The translations under genes were made by a program, and so were the position numbers. Shown in pieces: positions 35,804-43,977 of a stretch of 64,000 nucleotides of DNA (its first letter is position 1; each line of letters begins with the position of its first letter). Under the pieces are notes generated by a model. That model worked only from the letters and a program-made list of their open reading frames with translations, made no database searches and had not been told where the DNA came from. The DNA comes from Acidobacteriaceae bacterium (GTDB lineage: Bacteria; Acidobacteriota; Terriglobia; Terriglobales; Acidobacteriaceae): positions 11,261 to 75,260 of the forward strand of contig PMHV01000030.1 in NCBI GenBank assembly GCA_003156805.1, written 5' to 3'.

Positions 35804-37573
35804 CTAATCGCCGGTGCCTTTGAGGGGAATGTCTTGCGGGCTGGCGCCGCCGGTGTCGGTGATGGAGAGCGTAGTCTTGAGCACGCCGGTCGTGACGGGC
35901 GCGAAGGTTGACATTGATGGTGCACGACGCGCCTGCGGCCAGCGCCTGCGCGGTACAGTTGTTGGTTTCGGTGAAGTCGCGCGAGCCGTTGCCGGCGTGG
36001 ATGACTATATTGCTGATGGTTAACGGCGTCGTGCCCGTGTTTTTCACCGTAATCGGCTGCGGCGCGCTTTTCGTGCCCGACTGCTGATCGCCGAAAACCA
36101 GTTGCAGCGGCGAGATGCTCGCAACGGTGCCTGCGCCGGTCAACTCGACGACCTGCGGCTTCGACGAGGCGCTATCGGGGATAGTCACGAGTCCGCCGAC
36201 GCTGCCGACGGCAGTCGGCTTGAAAGTCACGTGGATCGCGCACTCGGCTCCGGGCGCGACGCTGGCTCCGCAGTTGTTGGTTTCGCGGAACGGCCCGCTC
36301 GTTTTCATGGACGAAACCGTTAAAGCCGTTGTGCCCGTGTTGGTCAGGGTGACGGTTTGCGGCGCGCTCGCCGCGCCCACCAATTGAAATGGATAATTGA
36401 TTCCGCTGGTGGGGTTAAAGCTGGCCACGCCGGTGTTGAGCAGTGTGTACACGTTGGCGGGATAGCTGTCGGCAACCAGAAGGTCGGTTTTTCCATCCCC
36501 GTTGAGGTCTCCTGCCGCAACCGATACGTCGCTGTTTCCGGCGGGGTAGAAAGTCGGCGTCTGAAAGGTGCCATCGCCGTTCCCCAGAATCACGCTTACC
36601 CCCGCCGCTGGGCTAGCCTGTGTCACCACGGCGAGATCGACCTTGCCGTCGCCGTTGAGGTCGGCCGCGATCACATCCACTGCATCGGGTGTGTCGCTGC
36701 CGCCCGATAAATGAAATGTGCCGTCGCCATTGCCTAATAATATGTCGGTCCCATCGGCCAGGGTCGCAACGGCGAGGTCCAGCTTGCCGTTCCCGCGGAA
36801 GTCCGCGACTGCGATAGACATCGGTTCCGCGCCCACCTTGTAAACCCTGCCGGCCGAGAAGGTGCCATCGCCGTTGCCCAGCAGAATCTCGACCTGGCTG
36901 ATTGTGCCGAACTGCTCAGCGACGGCCAGGTCCAGCTTTCCATCGCGGTTGAAGTCGCCGATTCCTATCGCAGCCGGAGAGTATAGCGGTGTGGTGTTGA
37001 TCGGCGTGGACTGAAAGGTGCCGTCGCCGTTTCCCAGAAAGATGCTCACGTAGGGGCAACTGCCCGAGCTGTAGGTCACGGCGAGGTCCAGCTTCTGGTC
37101 GCCGTTAAAGTCTCCGGTGCTGACGAATTTGGGACCGCACGCGGTCGGATAGGTTGTCGGCTCCTGGAACGTGCCATCGCCGTTACCGAGAAGAATGCTT
37201 ACACCGGTGTCCGTCACAACCAATCAAGTTTGTGATCGCCATTAAGGTCCACGGCGGCGACCGAGGAAGTCCCTATGCCCTCGAAATAGCTTGTCGGCAC
37301 GCCAAACGTGCCGTCACCGTTGCCCAGGAATACCTGCAGTTCGTTGTCCGCGACCGCAAAGTCAAGCTTGCCGTCGCGGTTAAAATCCCCCACGGCGAGG
37401 CCGGCAAAATCTCCGCCGAACGTCGCGGTGCTGGCCCGCGTCTCGAATTGAGCAGAGGCCGAGTGGCCAAGGCACATGGCGCAGATTACGAAAACGACTA
37501 GTGGGCTCCGCGTTCCGTGAGGCCCGATCAATATCCATCCCCCGTATAGGAAGTCCCCGAACGAGCTTACCAC
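35804..37573 (-). pseudogene. FG-GAP/VCBS repeat protein gene with two frameshifts
   Basis: One gene split by two single-base changes. The first piece (37573 down to about 37222) encodes a signal sequence, QFETRAS and one FG-GAP repeat and then hits a TGA; missing one base in CTTGATTGGTT (CTTGATTTGGTT would restore DLVVTDTG) shifts the frame. The middle piece carries repeats like VGDFNRDGKLDLAV and ILLGNGDGTF plus two choice-of-anchor-type Ig domains. Near 35906 one extra base (AACCTTCGC instead of AACTTCGC) shifts it again; the corrected reading ends FAPVTTGVLKTTLSITDTGG, then SPQDIPLKGTGD and a TAG at 35804-35806. Sequencing error is an alternative to true decay. A paralogue lies at 43309-46929. 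Confidence 0.85.
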
Positions 37574-37582
37574 CGCGGATGA

Positions 37583-37616
37583 CCCATCCTTCCGCGGTTT
37601 TTTGCGGAAGGGTGGG
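37583..37616. repeat. 13-bp stem hairpin with T-rich loop
   Basis: CCCATCCTTCCGC pairs with GCGGAAGGGTGGG (one T-G wobble) around loop GGTTTTTT. The T-run sits in the loop, not after the stem, so it is not a standard terminator. It lies just upstream of the VCBS pseudogene. Confidence 0.55.
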
Positions 37617-37846
37617 ACTCCACGACTCTCGATCCCGTGGGGTTTCCCCGATTTTTCTCACTCAGCCTGACATCAACCACTAAGTTCGCCCGTACAGGCG
37701 GTTCGGGACGAGGTACCTCGGCGCTGAAGCCGGGTTGCTCTTGCGGCCTTTTAGCGGCACGACTGAAGCCGTGCCCTTTCCCATCCGTGCTCCCCGCGAG
37801 AAGTTGCACAGGTCCGTCCATCGGCACGATCGCGAACCATCCAACA

Positions 37847-38154
37847 AGAAATCCACAGCCTCATGTGACATCCAACCTTGTCTCCGCGATTCCGATTGCG
37901 CGATCATGGTCGAGGCCGAGACGGTACGGACTACCCGAACCGCCTCGCCCGAACTCATTTGTTCTTAAGATTTTGCCCCTAAGTTCTTTGCCATCTAGAT
38001 TTTGACACATTTGCTTTTGCGAAACCCGCGCTGGGCAAGGCTTTCAGAGGCAGGGGGAGGGGGGGGTACCCCCCGGTTTGAAGCTCGCTAACAGGCAAAC
38101 CGTCCCATTCCGGGAGCCTCGGCCAAAGTTTATTTCGGTGAGAAATCCACAGCC
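37847..38154 (+). repeat. dispersed ~300-bp repeat family, copy C (most complete)
   Basis: Flanked by a 14-bp direct repeat, AGAAATCCACAGCC, at 37847-37860 and 38141-38154. Inside: TGTGACATCCAACCTTG, TTGCGCGATCATGGTCGAG, AAGTTCTTTGCCATCTAG, GCGAAACCCGCGC, and a G-run plus GTACCCCCC block at 38046-38074. Copies A and B share the order and orientation. Confidence 0.8.
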
Positions 38155-38289
38155 CAAGCCGGCCGTCGCAAGTCCGCAAATTGCCGTGACGAATCAGCGG
38201 CTACTGCGCCAGTTTGAAAAGCGGGCGGCGGCGCGGTATAAAGTTCGGGACGGGAATTTCGTGGAGCGTTTGTTCCCCACCCTAACTTT

Positions 38290-38712
38290 GTGACTGAACC
38301 GAACTTTGTGAATGAATCCGATTCCAATCCTCCCCCCTCCGATCGGGAAGAGAAGCGCAGGCCGCGGCGCTTCACGATTGTGGCTGCCGGGTTGCTGCTG
38401 ATTGCGCTGGGCGTGGTGGTGACATATACGACGCGGGGAGCGTTTATGAGTCCGGTGGCGCTGGTGGTGGTGGCGGCGATTGGGCTGGCGGCGCTGCTGC
38501 TGCAACTGCGCCTGCGTCAGGATGCGGCAGCGCCGGTGCAAGCGCCGCTGTGGCTTACCGTGCTGGGGGTGGTTTCGGCGGTGGCGGCGGTGTTGGCCGA
38601 CATCTTTCATCTGAACCAGGCGGCGATGCTGGTGACGGCGCTGCTGGCGGTGATCTGCTTTGCGGTGAGCAGCGTGATTGTGTTGAGTGGGCTGCGCAAG
38701 CGGCGGGCGTGA
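38290..38712 (+). CDS. small four-TM membrane protein of unknown function
   Basis: 140 residues. A basic, Pro-rich N-terminus of about 27 residues is followed by four hydrophobic segments (near 28-46, 53-71, 86-105 and 110-132), ending in LRKRRA. The ATG lies just behind repeat copy C; no clear ribosome-binding site. Probably an inner-membrane protein; no family recognised. After it, 38800-38895 holds degenerate GAAGC-rich short repeats and no gene. Confidence 0.6.
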   Translation: MTEPNFVNESDSNPPPSDREEKRRPRRFTIVAAGLLLIALGVVVTYTTRGAFMSPVALVVVAAIGLAALLLQLRLRQDAAAPVQAPLWLTVLGVVSAVAAVLADIFHLNQAAMLVTALLAVICFAVSSVIVLSGLRKRRA

Positions 38713-38902
38713 ACCGGGGATTGAGCGCGGGGCAGCTTCTTGTGGCGTCGGAGAGAAAGACTTTAACCGCGAAGGCCGGTAAGAAATGCCGCAAAGATCG
38801 CGAAGTGAAAGCTTGGGACTCCACCCTTGAAGCGAGACGCTTGAAGCATCTGGAAGCGAAAGTCTTGAAGCACTCTTGAAGCGAAACTCCTGAAGCAAAT
38901 CC

Positions 38903-39793
38903 CTACGGTTTGAATTCGAGCGGCGGTTTGAATTCCACGGCTACGGTGGTTTCGACGATCAGCGGCTTGCCGTCGATGCGGTAGGGTTCGAATCGCCACC
39001 AGCGCAGCGCATCCATAGCGGCGTGAGCCAGCATTTCAGGGCCATTCAGAGGATGCATTTCGACGACCGAGCCGTCGCGTCCGATGATGACGTCGAGAAC
39101 GATGATGCCTTGCAGGTTGCCCGGACGCGCGGCTTCGGGATAGTCGGGATCGACACGGTGAGTGATTAGCTTCTCCATGGTTTCGGCGGGGACGCGAGCT
39201 TCGGGCTGCTCGGCGGCCGAGGAGTTGGCGGGCAGGTTGGACTCCAGTTCGCGCCAGCCGCGATTCCACCGCCATAGGAAGATGCCGAAGATGCCGAGGA
39301 GAAGAAGCGCGGCGAAAATGAGGAGGCGTATCCAGCCAGGCAAGCGCGGCCGGCGAGGCTGAGGCGCGTTGCCTGTGGGAGTGGTTGTCTCGGAGCCTTT
39401 TCCGCCCAGGGTTGGACCAGGGGCGCTCGCGGCGGGTGGGCGCTCGGCCGGGGCTTGCCGCGCCCATTGCCGGAGGAAGGCCAACTGCTCAGCCGACAGC
39501 GAAACAAATTCCATGCCGCAACGCAGCTTGTCGTGATGGCGCACCAGGGCGCGCAACCGCAAAGGACTGGCGGGCTCGGGCAGCCGGATTTCCACGCCTA
39601 CGGCTTCTCCGGGAACGAGTTCTCCAGAGAGCACGGCGGCGACGCCACGCTCACAGAGATTGATGGAGCGTCCGGGCAGGGTTTCGGGAAGGCCGGAGCG
39701 TAGCACGGTGACATCCAGCGGGGCACGCGCGCGATAGCGAGGGACGCATCGCCGCGAGGGATTGCGCTGCGGTGCTGGCGGGGCTGGAGGCAT
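38903..39793 (-). CDS. PilZ-TonB fusion membrane protein
   Basis: 296 residues. N-terminal PilZ domain (about 15-112) with RRCVPRYRARAPLDV, SINLCERGVAAVLS and KLRCGMEFVSLS; these supply the RxxxR and (D/N)xSxxG-type positions, here the second reads NLCERG, so cyclic di-GMP binding is uncertain. A Pro/Gly linker, one TM (about 152-172) and a periplasmic TonB C-terminal domain (about 205-292: LQGIIVLDVIIGRDGSVVEM, WWRFEPYRIDGKP) follow. The fusion would link a cytosolic second messenger to an envelope energy-transfer domain. Single minus-strand gene. Confidence 0.8.
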   Translation of the reverse strand: MPPAPPAPQRNPSRRCVPRYRARAPLDVTVLRSGLPETLPGRSINLCERGVAAVLSGELVPGEAVGVEIRLPEPASPLRLRALVRHHDKLRCGMEFVSLSAEQLAFLRQWARQAPAERPPAASAPGPTLGGKGSETTTPTGNAPQPRRPRLPGWIRLLIFAALLLLGIFGIFLWRWNRGWRELESNLPANSSAAEQPEARVPAETMEKLITHRVDPDYPEAARPGNLQGIIVLDVIIGRDGSVVEMHPLNGPEMLAHAAMDALRWWRFEPYRIDGKPLIVETTVAVEFKPPLEFKP

Positions 39794-39819
39794 CTCGATG
39801 GCTCTCTTGAATGCTAACC

Positions 39820-39925
39820 CACCACGGAGTCACGGAGACACGGAGAAGAACAAAAGCAAGTTCACCAAAAAGTCACAGAGAATAACCCTGGAAGATTTCC
39901 TCCGTGTCTCCGTGCCTCCGTGGTG
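39820..39925. repeat. inverted pair of CTCCGTG heptad repeats (26-bp arms)
   Basis: Left arm 39820-39845 and right arm 39900-39925 are inverted copies with one mismatch, spaced by 54 bp. Each arm is three heptads of the CTCCGTG type. In a transcript this would fold into a long hairpin. It lies between the PilZ-TonB gene and rpiA, both minus strand. Confidence 0.8.
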
Positions 39926-39933
39926 AAAATGAC

Positions 39934-40677
39934 CTAGGCTTTATGACGCAACTCCACAATCTCAGTTCCGTTTGCTACTAGCACGATGTTTGCCATTCCG
40001 ATGAACAATCCGTGCTCGACCACGCCGGGCATGTCGCTGAGTTGCCGGGCCAGCGCATCGGCATCACGAATCTGGCCGAAGTGGCAATCGAGAATGTGAT
40101 TGTTCTCGTCGGACAGGAAGGGTTTGCCATCGGGTTGCAGGCGCAGGCGAACGTCTGCGCCGAGGGCGGAAATTTTTTTCGCCACCAGCGGCTGGGCGAA
40201 CTTGATCACTTCCACGGGTAAGGGAAATTTCCCCAGCACGGGCACGCGCTTGGTGGCGTCGACGATAATCACGAGTTGCCGGGTTGCCGAAGCGATAATC
40301 TTTTCCCGCAACAATGCGCCGCCGCCTCCTTTGATGAGCCGCAGTTGTGGATCGACTTCATCGGCGCCGTCTACGGTGACGTCGATGGCCTGGCAGTCAT
40401 CGAGCGTGATGAGAGGAATGCCCAGGCCGGCGGCCTGCCGACGCGAACCCTCGGAAGTGGGAATACCGCGAATCTTCAGACCGTCCTTTACCTTTTCACC
40501 CAGCAAGCGGACGAAGAACGCTGCCGTCGAGCCCGTGCCCAGGCCCACGACCTGTCCATCTTTAATAAATTTCAGGCTGGCGCTGGCCGCCGCTTCTTTC
40601 TCTTGATCGTTCTTATGCTGATCGTTCTTGTGTCGATCGTTCTTATGTCGATCGTTTTTATGGAGAGCGTTGGCCAT
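39934..40677 (-). CDS. rpiA: ribose-5-phosphate isomerase A with an N-terminal HKND repeat
   Basis: 247 residues from the ATG at 40677 (a TTG at 40713 is in frame). The enzyme core has VVGLGTGSTAAFFV, VTVDGADEVDPQLRLIKGGGGALLREK with the catalytic Asp, Glu and Lys, and a full-length C-terminus. It interconverts ribose-5-phosphate and ribulose-5-phosphate in the pentose phosphate pathway. Oddly, between the start and the first conserved helix there are four HKND(R/Q) units encoded by a 15-bp tandem repeat (40603-40662). It lies 3' of the GH-like gene, separated by a few bases at most, so it may be co-transcribed. Confidence 0.92.
   Translation of the reverse strand: MANALHKNDRHKNDRHKNDQHKNDQEKEAAASASLKFIKDGQVVGLGTGSTAAFFVRLLGEKVKDGLKIRGIPTSEGSRRQAAGLGIPLITLDDCQAIDVTVDGADEVDPQLRLIKGGGGALLREKIIASATRQLVIIVDATKRVPVLGKFPLPVEVIKFAQPLVAKKISALGADVRLRLQPDGKPFLSDENNHILDCHFGQIRDADALARQLSDMPGVVEHGLFIGMANIVLVANGTEIVELRHKA
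40603..40662 (-). repeat. 15-bp coding minisatellite in rpiA (4 units)
   Basis: Four units of the type CATAAGAACGATCGA, each encoding HKND plus R or Q. Because the unit is a multiple of three, copy-number change keeps the frame. Confidence 0.85.
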
Positions 40678-40715
40678 TCGCGTTTTGGCACGACGTTGAA
40701 ATTGGTTCTTCAAGG

Positions 40716-42302
40716 TTAAGGTTTGAGCGTAAGGAAAGCCACTCCATAGCCATTGAGGTTGATTGTGATTTGCGCGGCAGGTGTCACCGAACTTGCCGAA
40801 GGTCCGGTCGCCGCGCTCGTGCTTGCGTCAATCGTGAGCAGGCTGCCGCTGGAAAATGTTCCCAAGGCGGATACGTCGATCAGCGCACTGCGCGGCGCAC
40901 CCGGACCATTGTTGTCGTCCGGGGAATTGATGGCATGATTGGCGACCATCACCACCACGCTGCCGTCGATGTCTTGCACCGGCAAAGTTTCCATTTCTGC
41001 GCTGTCGGTGTCTGTGTACTGCAGCAGGCTCGCTCCCGATGGCGAAGGAAACATGCGCTGCAGCCAGTAGTCCACCCAATAGCTGAGCTGGGTTTGCCCG
41101 GTCGAGGCGTTGACTTCTCCAAATTGCGCATCGGCTCCAAAATCCCAGTGGTAAAGCGCTTGAATGCCCGCCTTGCCGAGCTGAGAAAAAACATACGGCC
41201 GCCAGGCGGCGAAAAAAGCGCTCGACCCACGCAGGTCGGTAACAAAAGTCTGGCCGGGATTGCACGCGCTCATGCCGTTGCCGGCGTCGTAATCCGCATT
41301 CACGTTGTTTTCGGTAACCCACACCGGCACCGACGCCAACGCCGGATTCGTTGCCATCGTCGAATAGAGAAGCTGCACGTCGGAGACAAAGTTGAAGTTC
41401 CCGTTCGTATTCGTCGCCACCGAGGCGAAGATCGTAGCGTCATCAGTCGTCTGGTCGCAGGTGGAGTAGAAATGCGTGGCCACCGCGTTCACCGGGGCCG
41501 TCACGCCGCTCACGAATGTCGGAATCCAGGCCTGCACTTGCCCCTGGAAATCCGCCAGTTCCACCGCTGCGATCTTGATCGATGGATCGATCGACTGCAT
41601 GGCTGGCACCAGAGTGTTGTACATGGTTACGTACTGCTGCGGCGTCAGGTTGTTGTTAATGTTGGGCTCGTTGTAGATGCCCCACCAGGTAATCGTGTCG
41701 GTCGGGTAAGACGGCGAGACGTAGCTCTGGCCGTTCGCGGTGAATCCACCTTTGTTGTAATAGCTCACAAGATTCTGCGCGTAGCCGGCAAATTGCTGAA
41801 AACTGAGATCCAGAAAATCATTGCCGCTGTCATCGCCGGAGTACATGAAAGGCGGCGCTTTCGCAATCTGAAACTCGGGACTGTGATCGCCTACGCTCAG
41901 CACCGGCTGGGTAACGGCATCGAGAATGGTAAAGCTCCACGCCGTAGAACTGCTGTCGGCCGCTCCCTGGGGGACGCCCTCTGAAACTCCCTGCAACCGG
42001 ATGTGCTGCGGCTGCAAATTTTGCAACGTAGTGGTCAGGGCAGGAAATTGCTGGAAAAGCGTGTAATCCCACTCCGCCGGCTGGAACGACGTCGACATCG
42101 CAACCCCAAACGGTCCCGTCACGTTCTTGCTGATGGTCACAGTATCGGAAGGCGGGCTGCTGCTGCCGCCACCACCACCTCCTCCTCCAGACGAACTCAT
42201 ACTTCCTCCGCCGCAACCCAAAGCCAAGGCGATCCCAGAAAGAATCGTTGCATCGAGAGCGCGCCGCCGCAGTGAACTTCTACAGAAATTGCTAGGGATC
42301 AT
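40716..42302 (-). CDS. GH-like (clan GH-A, GH39-type) lipoprotein
   Basis: 528 residues. A lipoprotein signal ends in LALGCGGG, and a Gly/Ser run follows. The domain around residues 195-330 has ITWWGIYNEPNINNN, with the Asn-Glu pair typical of the acid/base site of clan-A glycoside hydrolases, and later VPVWVTENNVN, a likely nucleophile strand. The last 110 residues look like a beta-sandwich domain ending LNLNGYGVAFLTL-like. It probably cleaves a polysaccharide at the cell surface; family and substrate are not certain. rpiA follows immediately downstream. Confidence 0.65.
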   Translation of the reverse strand: MIPSNFCRSSLRRRALDATILSGIALALGCGGGSMSSSGGGGGGGGSSSPPSDTVTISKNVTGPFGVAMSTSFQPAEWDYTLFQQFPALTTTLQNLQPQHIRLQGVSEGVPQGAADSSSTAWSFTILDAVTQPVLSVGDHSPEFQIAKAPPFMYSGDDSGNDFLDLSFQQFAGYAQNLVSYYNKGGFTANGQSYVSPSYPTDTITWWGIYNEPNINNNLTPQQYVTMYNTLVPAMQSIDPSIKIAAVELADFQGQVQAWIPTFVSGVTAPVNAVATHFYSTCDQTTDDATIFASVATNTNGNFNFVSDVQLLYSTMATNPALASVPVWVTENNVNADYDAGNGMSACNPGQTFVTDLRGSSAFFAAWRPYVFSQLGKAGIQALYHWDFGADAQFGEVNASTGQTQLSYWVDYWLQRMFPSPSGASLLQYTDTDSAEMETLPVQDIDGSVVVMVANHAINSPDDNNGPGAPRSALIDVSALGTFSSGSLLTIDASTSAATGPSASSVTPAAQITINLNGYGVAFLTLKP

Positions 42303-42366
42303 TGGGCATCCTATGAATCTGCCATCTTACGAATCAAACATACCCGTCAAAATCCGACCGTTAAGT

Positions 42367-42774
42367 TCAACCCAGATTCTGCTGGGTGTAAATCAGGTAT
42401 CCGGCCAGCGCCAACCCGAACAAGACCGTCAAAATCGCCACCAGATCCACGACAAAGCCGGCAGGCTCAAAAGCTCCCGCTTCAAGTTGGGCTCGCGTCT
42501 TGCGATAACGCACCAGCCCTGCGAGCACCATCATCACGCCGCCCAGCATCGCGCTCATGCCCAACCACACCGAAAGCCCCGTGGTTGCCTTGGAAGCGTG
42601 GCCCTGAAACTCCGTCAACTGGCGCATGGCGATGGCGAAGCGGCCAATGGCGAATCCGAAGACGACCACGGCTACGCCGGTACGCACCCACGCCAGGAAG
42701 GTGCGCTCATTGGCGAGATGGTCGCTCGCGCGATTGGGATTCTCAGCGACAGAGCCTCCGCGTGACGCCAGCAT
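42367..42774 (-). CDS. DUF202 / YidH-type membrane protein
   Basis: 135 residues from the ATG at 42774; the frame stays open to 43128 but that extension crosses two palindromes and does not look coding. The DUF202 hallmark is SDHLANERTFLAWVRTGVAV, and three TM segments follow (about 28-50, 65-88, 108-130). Members are small inner-membrane proteins of unknown function, also found in vacuolar transporter chaperones. Single gene. Confidence 0.88.
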   Translation of the reverse strand: MLASRGGSVAENPNRASDHLANERTFLAWVRTGVAVVVFGFAIGRFAIAMRQLTEFQGHASKATTGLSVWLGMSAMLGGVMMVLAGLVRYRKTRAQLEAGAFEPAGFVVDLVAILTVLFGLALAGYLIYTQQNLG

Positions 42775-43308
42775 TATTCCACAGCCTTCGCCAACAGCGC
42801 GCCCGTACGCGCAATATTCTTGATCAAGCCGTCGGGTATCAAATGCGGGGCACGCTGTGGCTCCGGACCATTGTAGAAGGCCAGGCTCTGGACTGCCACG
42901 CGTCGAGTGTTCCCATGGGAACATTCGTCGTAATGTTCCCATGGGAACATTTTGTTGGCGTGGGTGTACGTACAATGGCCTATGGAAATCGCTGTAGGTG
43001 GAAGTAGCGGCGGGAGTTAAGGCTGGTTCGGCGAACCTTGAGCACAGAACGCTCAAGGATGGGCGCCGGGCCATTTGCCTCGGAGTAGATTGGGCCGGTG
43101 GGCCTAGGGTCCTATGGGCCACCTGCATGTGCCTAACGTTTCGAAGGCCGAACAGGCTGCTGGCTGAACGGGCTGGGGCAGATGAGAAACGGTGCTAGAG
43201 TGTGAGAGGTTGTTGCCCCACGCGAACGGGTTCCCTGCCTGCCGCTTATTCCGTGAGCGGGTCTTCGCCGGGTTGCGCGAGTTTGTCTCTCGGTTGGAGG
43301 AAATCTCC
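42775..43308. other. 534-bp intergenic region with palindromes
   Basis: No credible gene. It contains the twin palindromes at 42908-42951 and an 8-bp-stem hairpin, CCTTGAGC/GCTCAAGG, near 43043-43065. It lies between divergent genes (DUF202 and the interrupted VCBS gene). Confidence 0.5.
42908..42951. promoter_or_regulatory. twin perfect palindromes TGTTCCCATGGGAACA
   Basis: Copy 1, 16 bp, at 42908-42923; copy 2, extended to a 20-bp perfect palindrome (AATGTTCCCATGGGAACATT), at 42932-42951. Centres are 26 bp apart. They lie 134 bp or more upstream of the DUF202 start, and 358 bp or more upstream of the VCBS gene. This looks like a dimer-binding operator pair; the regulator is unknown. Confidence 0.5.
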
Positions 43309-43941
43309 ATGGTTGGAATCAGCATCGCTCGAATCGATGAGTTTCGGACTCCTACGGTTCAAATTCGAAGGGCGGTGGCCTCGGCGGCGCTGGCTTTGGC
43401 CTGCGCCGGAGTTTTCGGCGCGCCAGCCGCGGCTCAGTTTGAAACGCGGTCGATCTCTCCCGCTGTGGCGGGGCCGTGGGGGGCCGCGGTGGGAGATTTC
43501 AACCACGACGGGAACCTGGATTTGGCGGTCACCACTTGCATCTTGGCCAACCAGGTGACCATCCTGCTGGGCAATGGGGACGGGACGTTTCGGGCCCCGG
43601 TGAGTTACGCCTTGTCCGATTGCCCGGACGCGCCTGCTGTGGGCGACTTCAATCGGGACGGTAATCTTGACCTAGCGGTTGCGTTGACCAACAGGACGGG
43701 GCCCGGCAGCGTCAGCGTCTTGCTGGGCAATGGGGACGGAGCCTTTCAGCAGGCGGTGAACTATCCGATGCCGCAGTTTCCGTGCTGCGTCGAAGTGGGA
43801 GATTTCAATAACGACCACATCCCGGACCTGATCGCTTTCGAGCCGAACGGCATCAGCGTGCTGCTGGGCAACGGCGATGGCACCTTTCAGGAGCCTGCGA
43901 TCACTACGGTGCCCCCTGCGCAAATTAGGGCAAATATATAC

Positions 43942-43970
43942 TTGACACACCGCGCATTTTCATCTACAAT
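43942..43970 (+). promoter_or_regulatory. transposase promoter, near-consensus
   Basis: TTGACA (43942-43947), 17-bp spacer, TACAAT (43965-43970). The ATG follows 7 nt after the -10 box, so the mRNA should be leaderless. The -35 box overlaps the left inverted repeat. Confidence 0.75.
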
Positions 43971-43977
43971 TCCTTAC

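Larger units (their letters stand above)
37574..38289. other. 716-bp intergenic region: hairpin, repeat copy C
   Basis: No credible gene. It contains a 13-bp-stem hairpin (37583-37616), a stretch with GGTACCTCGGCGCTGAAGC and AGCGGCACGACTGAAGC that resembles dispersed palindromic repeats, and repeat copy C. Confidence 0.55.

Noticed and set aside
37847-38154. AAATCCACAG motifs as DnaA boxes or an origin
   Set aside because: They differ from the DnaA box (TTATCCACA) at key positions, are not clustered, and no dnaA/dnaN gene is near.
42908-42951. Twin palindromes as LexA (SOS) boxes
   Set aside because: The half-sites are oriented GTTC...GAAC with a CCCATGGG centre and do not match LexA box forms I know; the adjacent genes are not SOS genes.
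42775-43128. Upstream extension of the DUF202 frame
   Set aside because: It reads through both palindromes and gives repeated MFPWEH/MGT-type segments; the family's normal start is at 42774.
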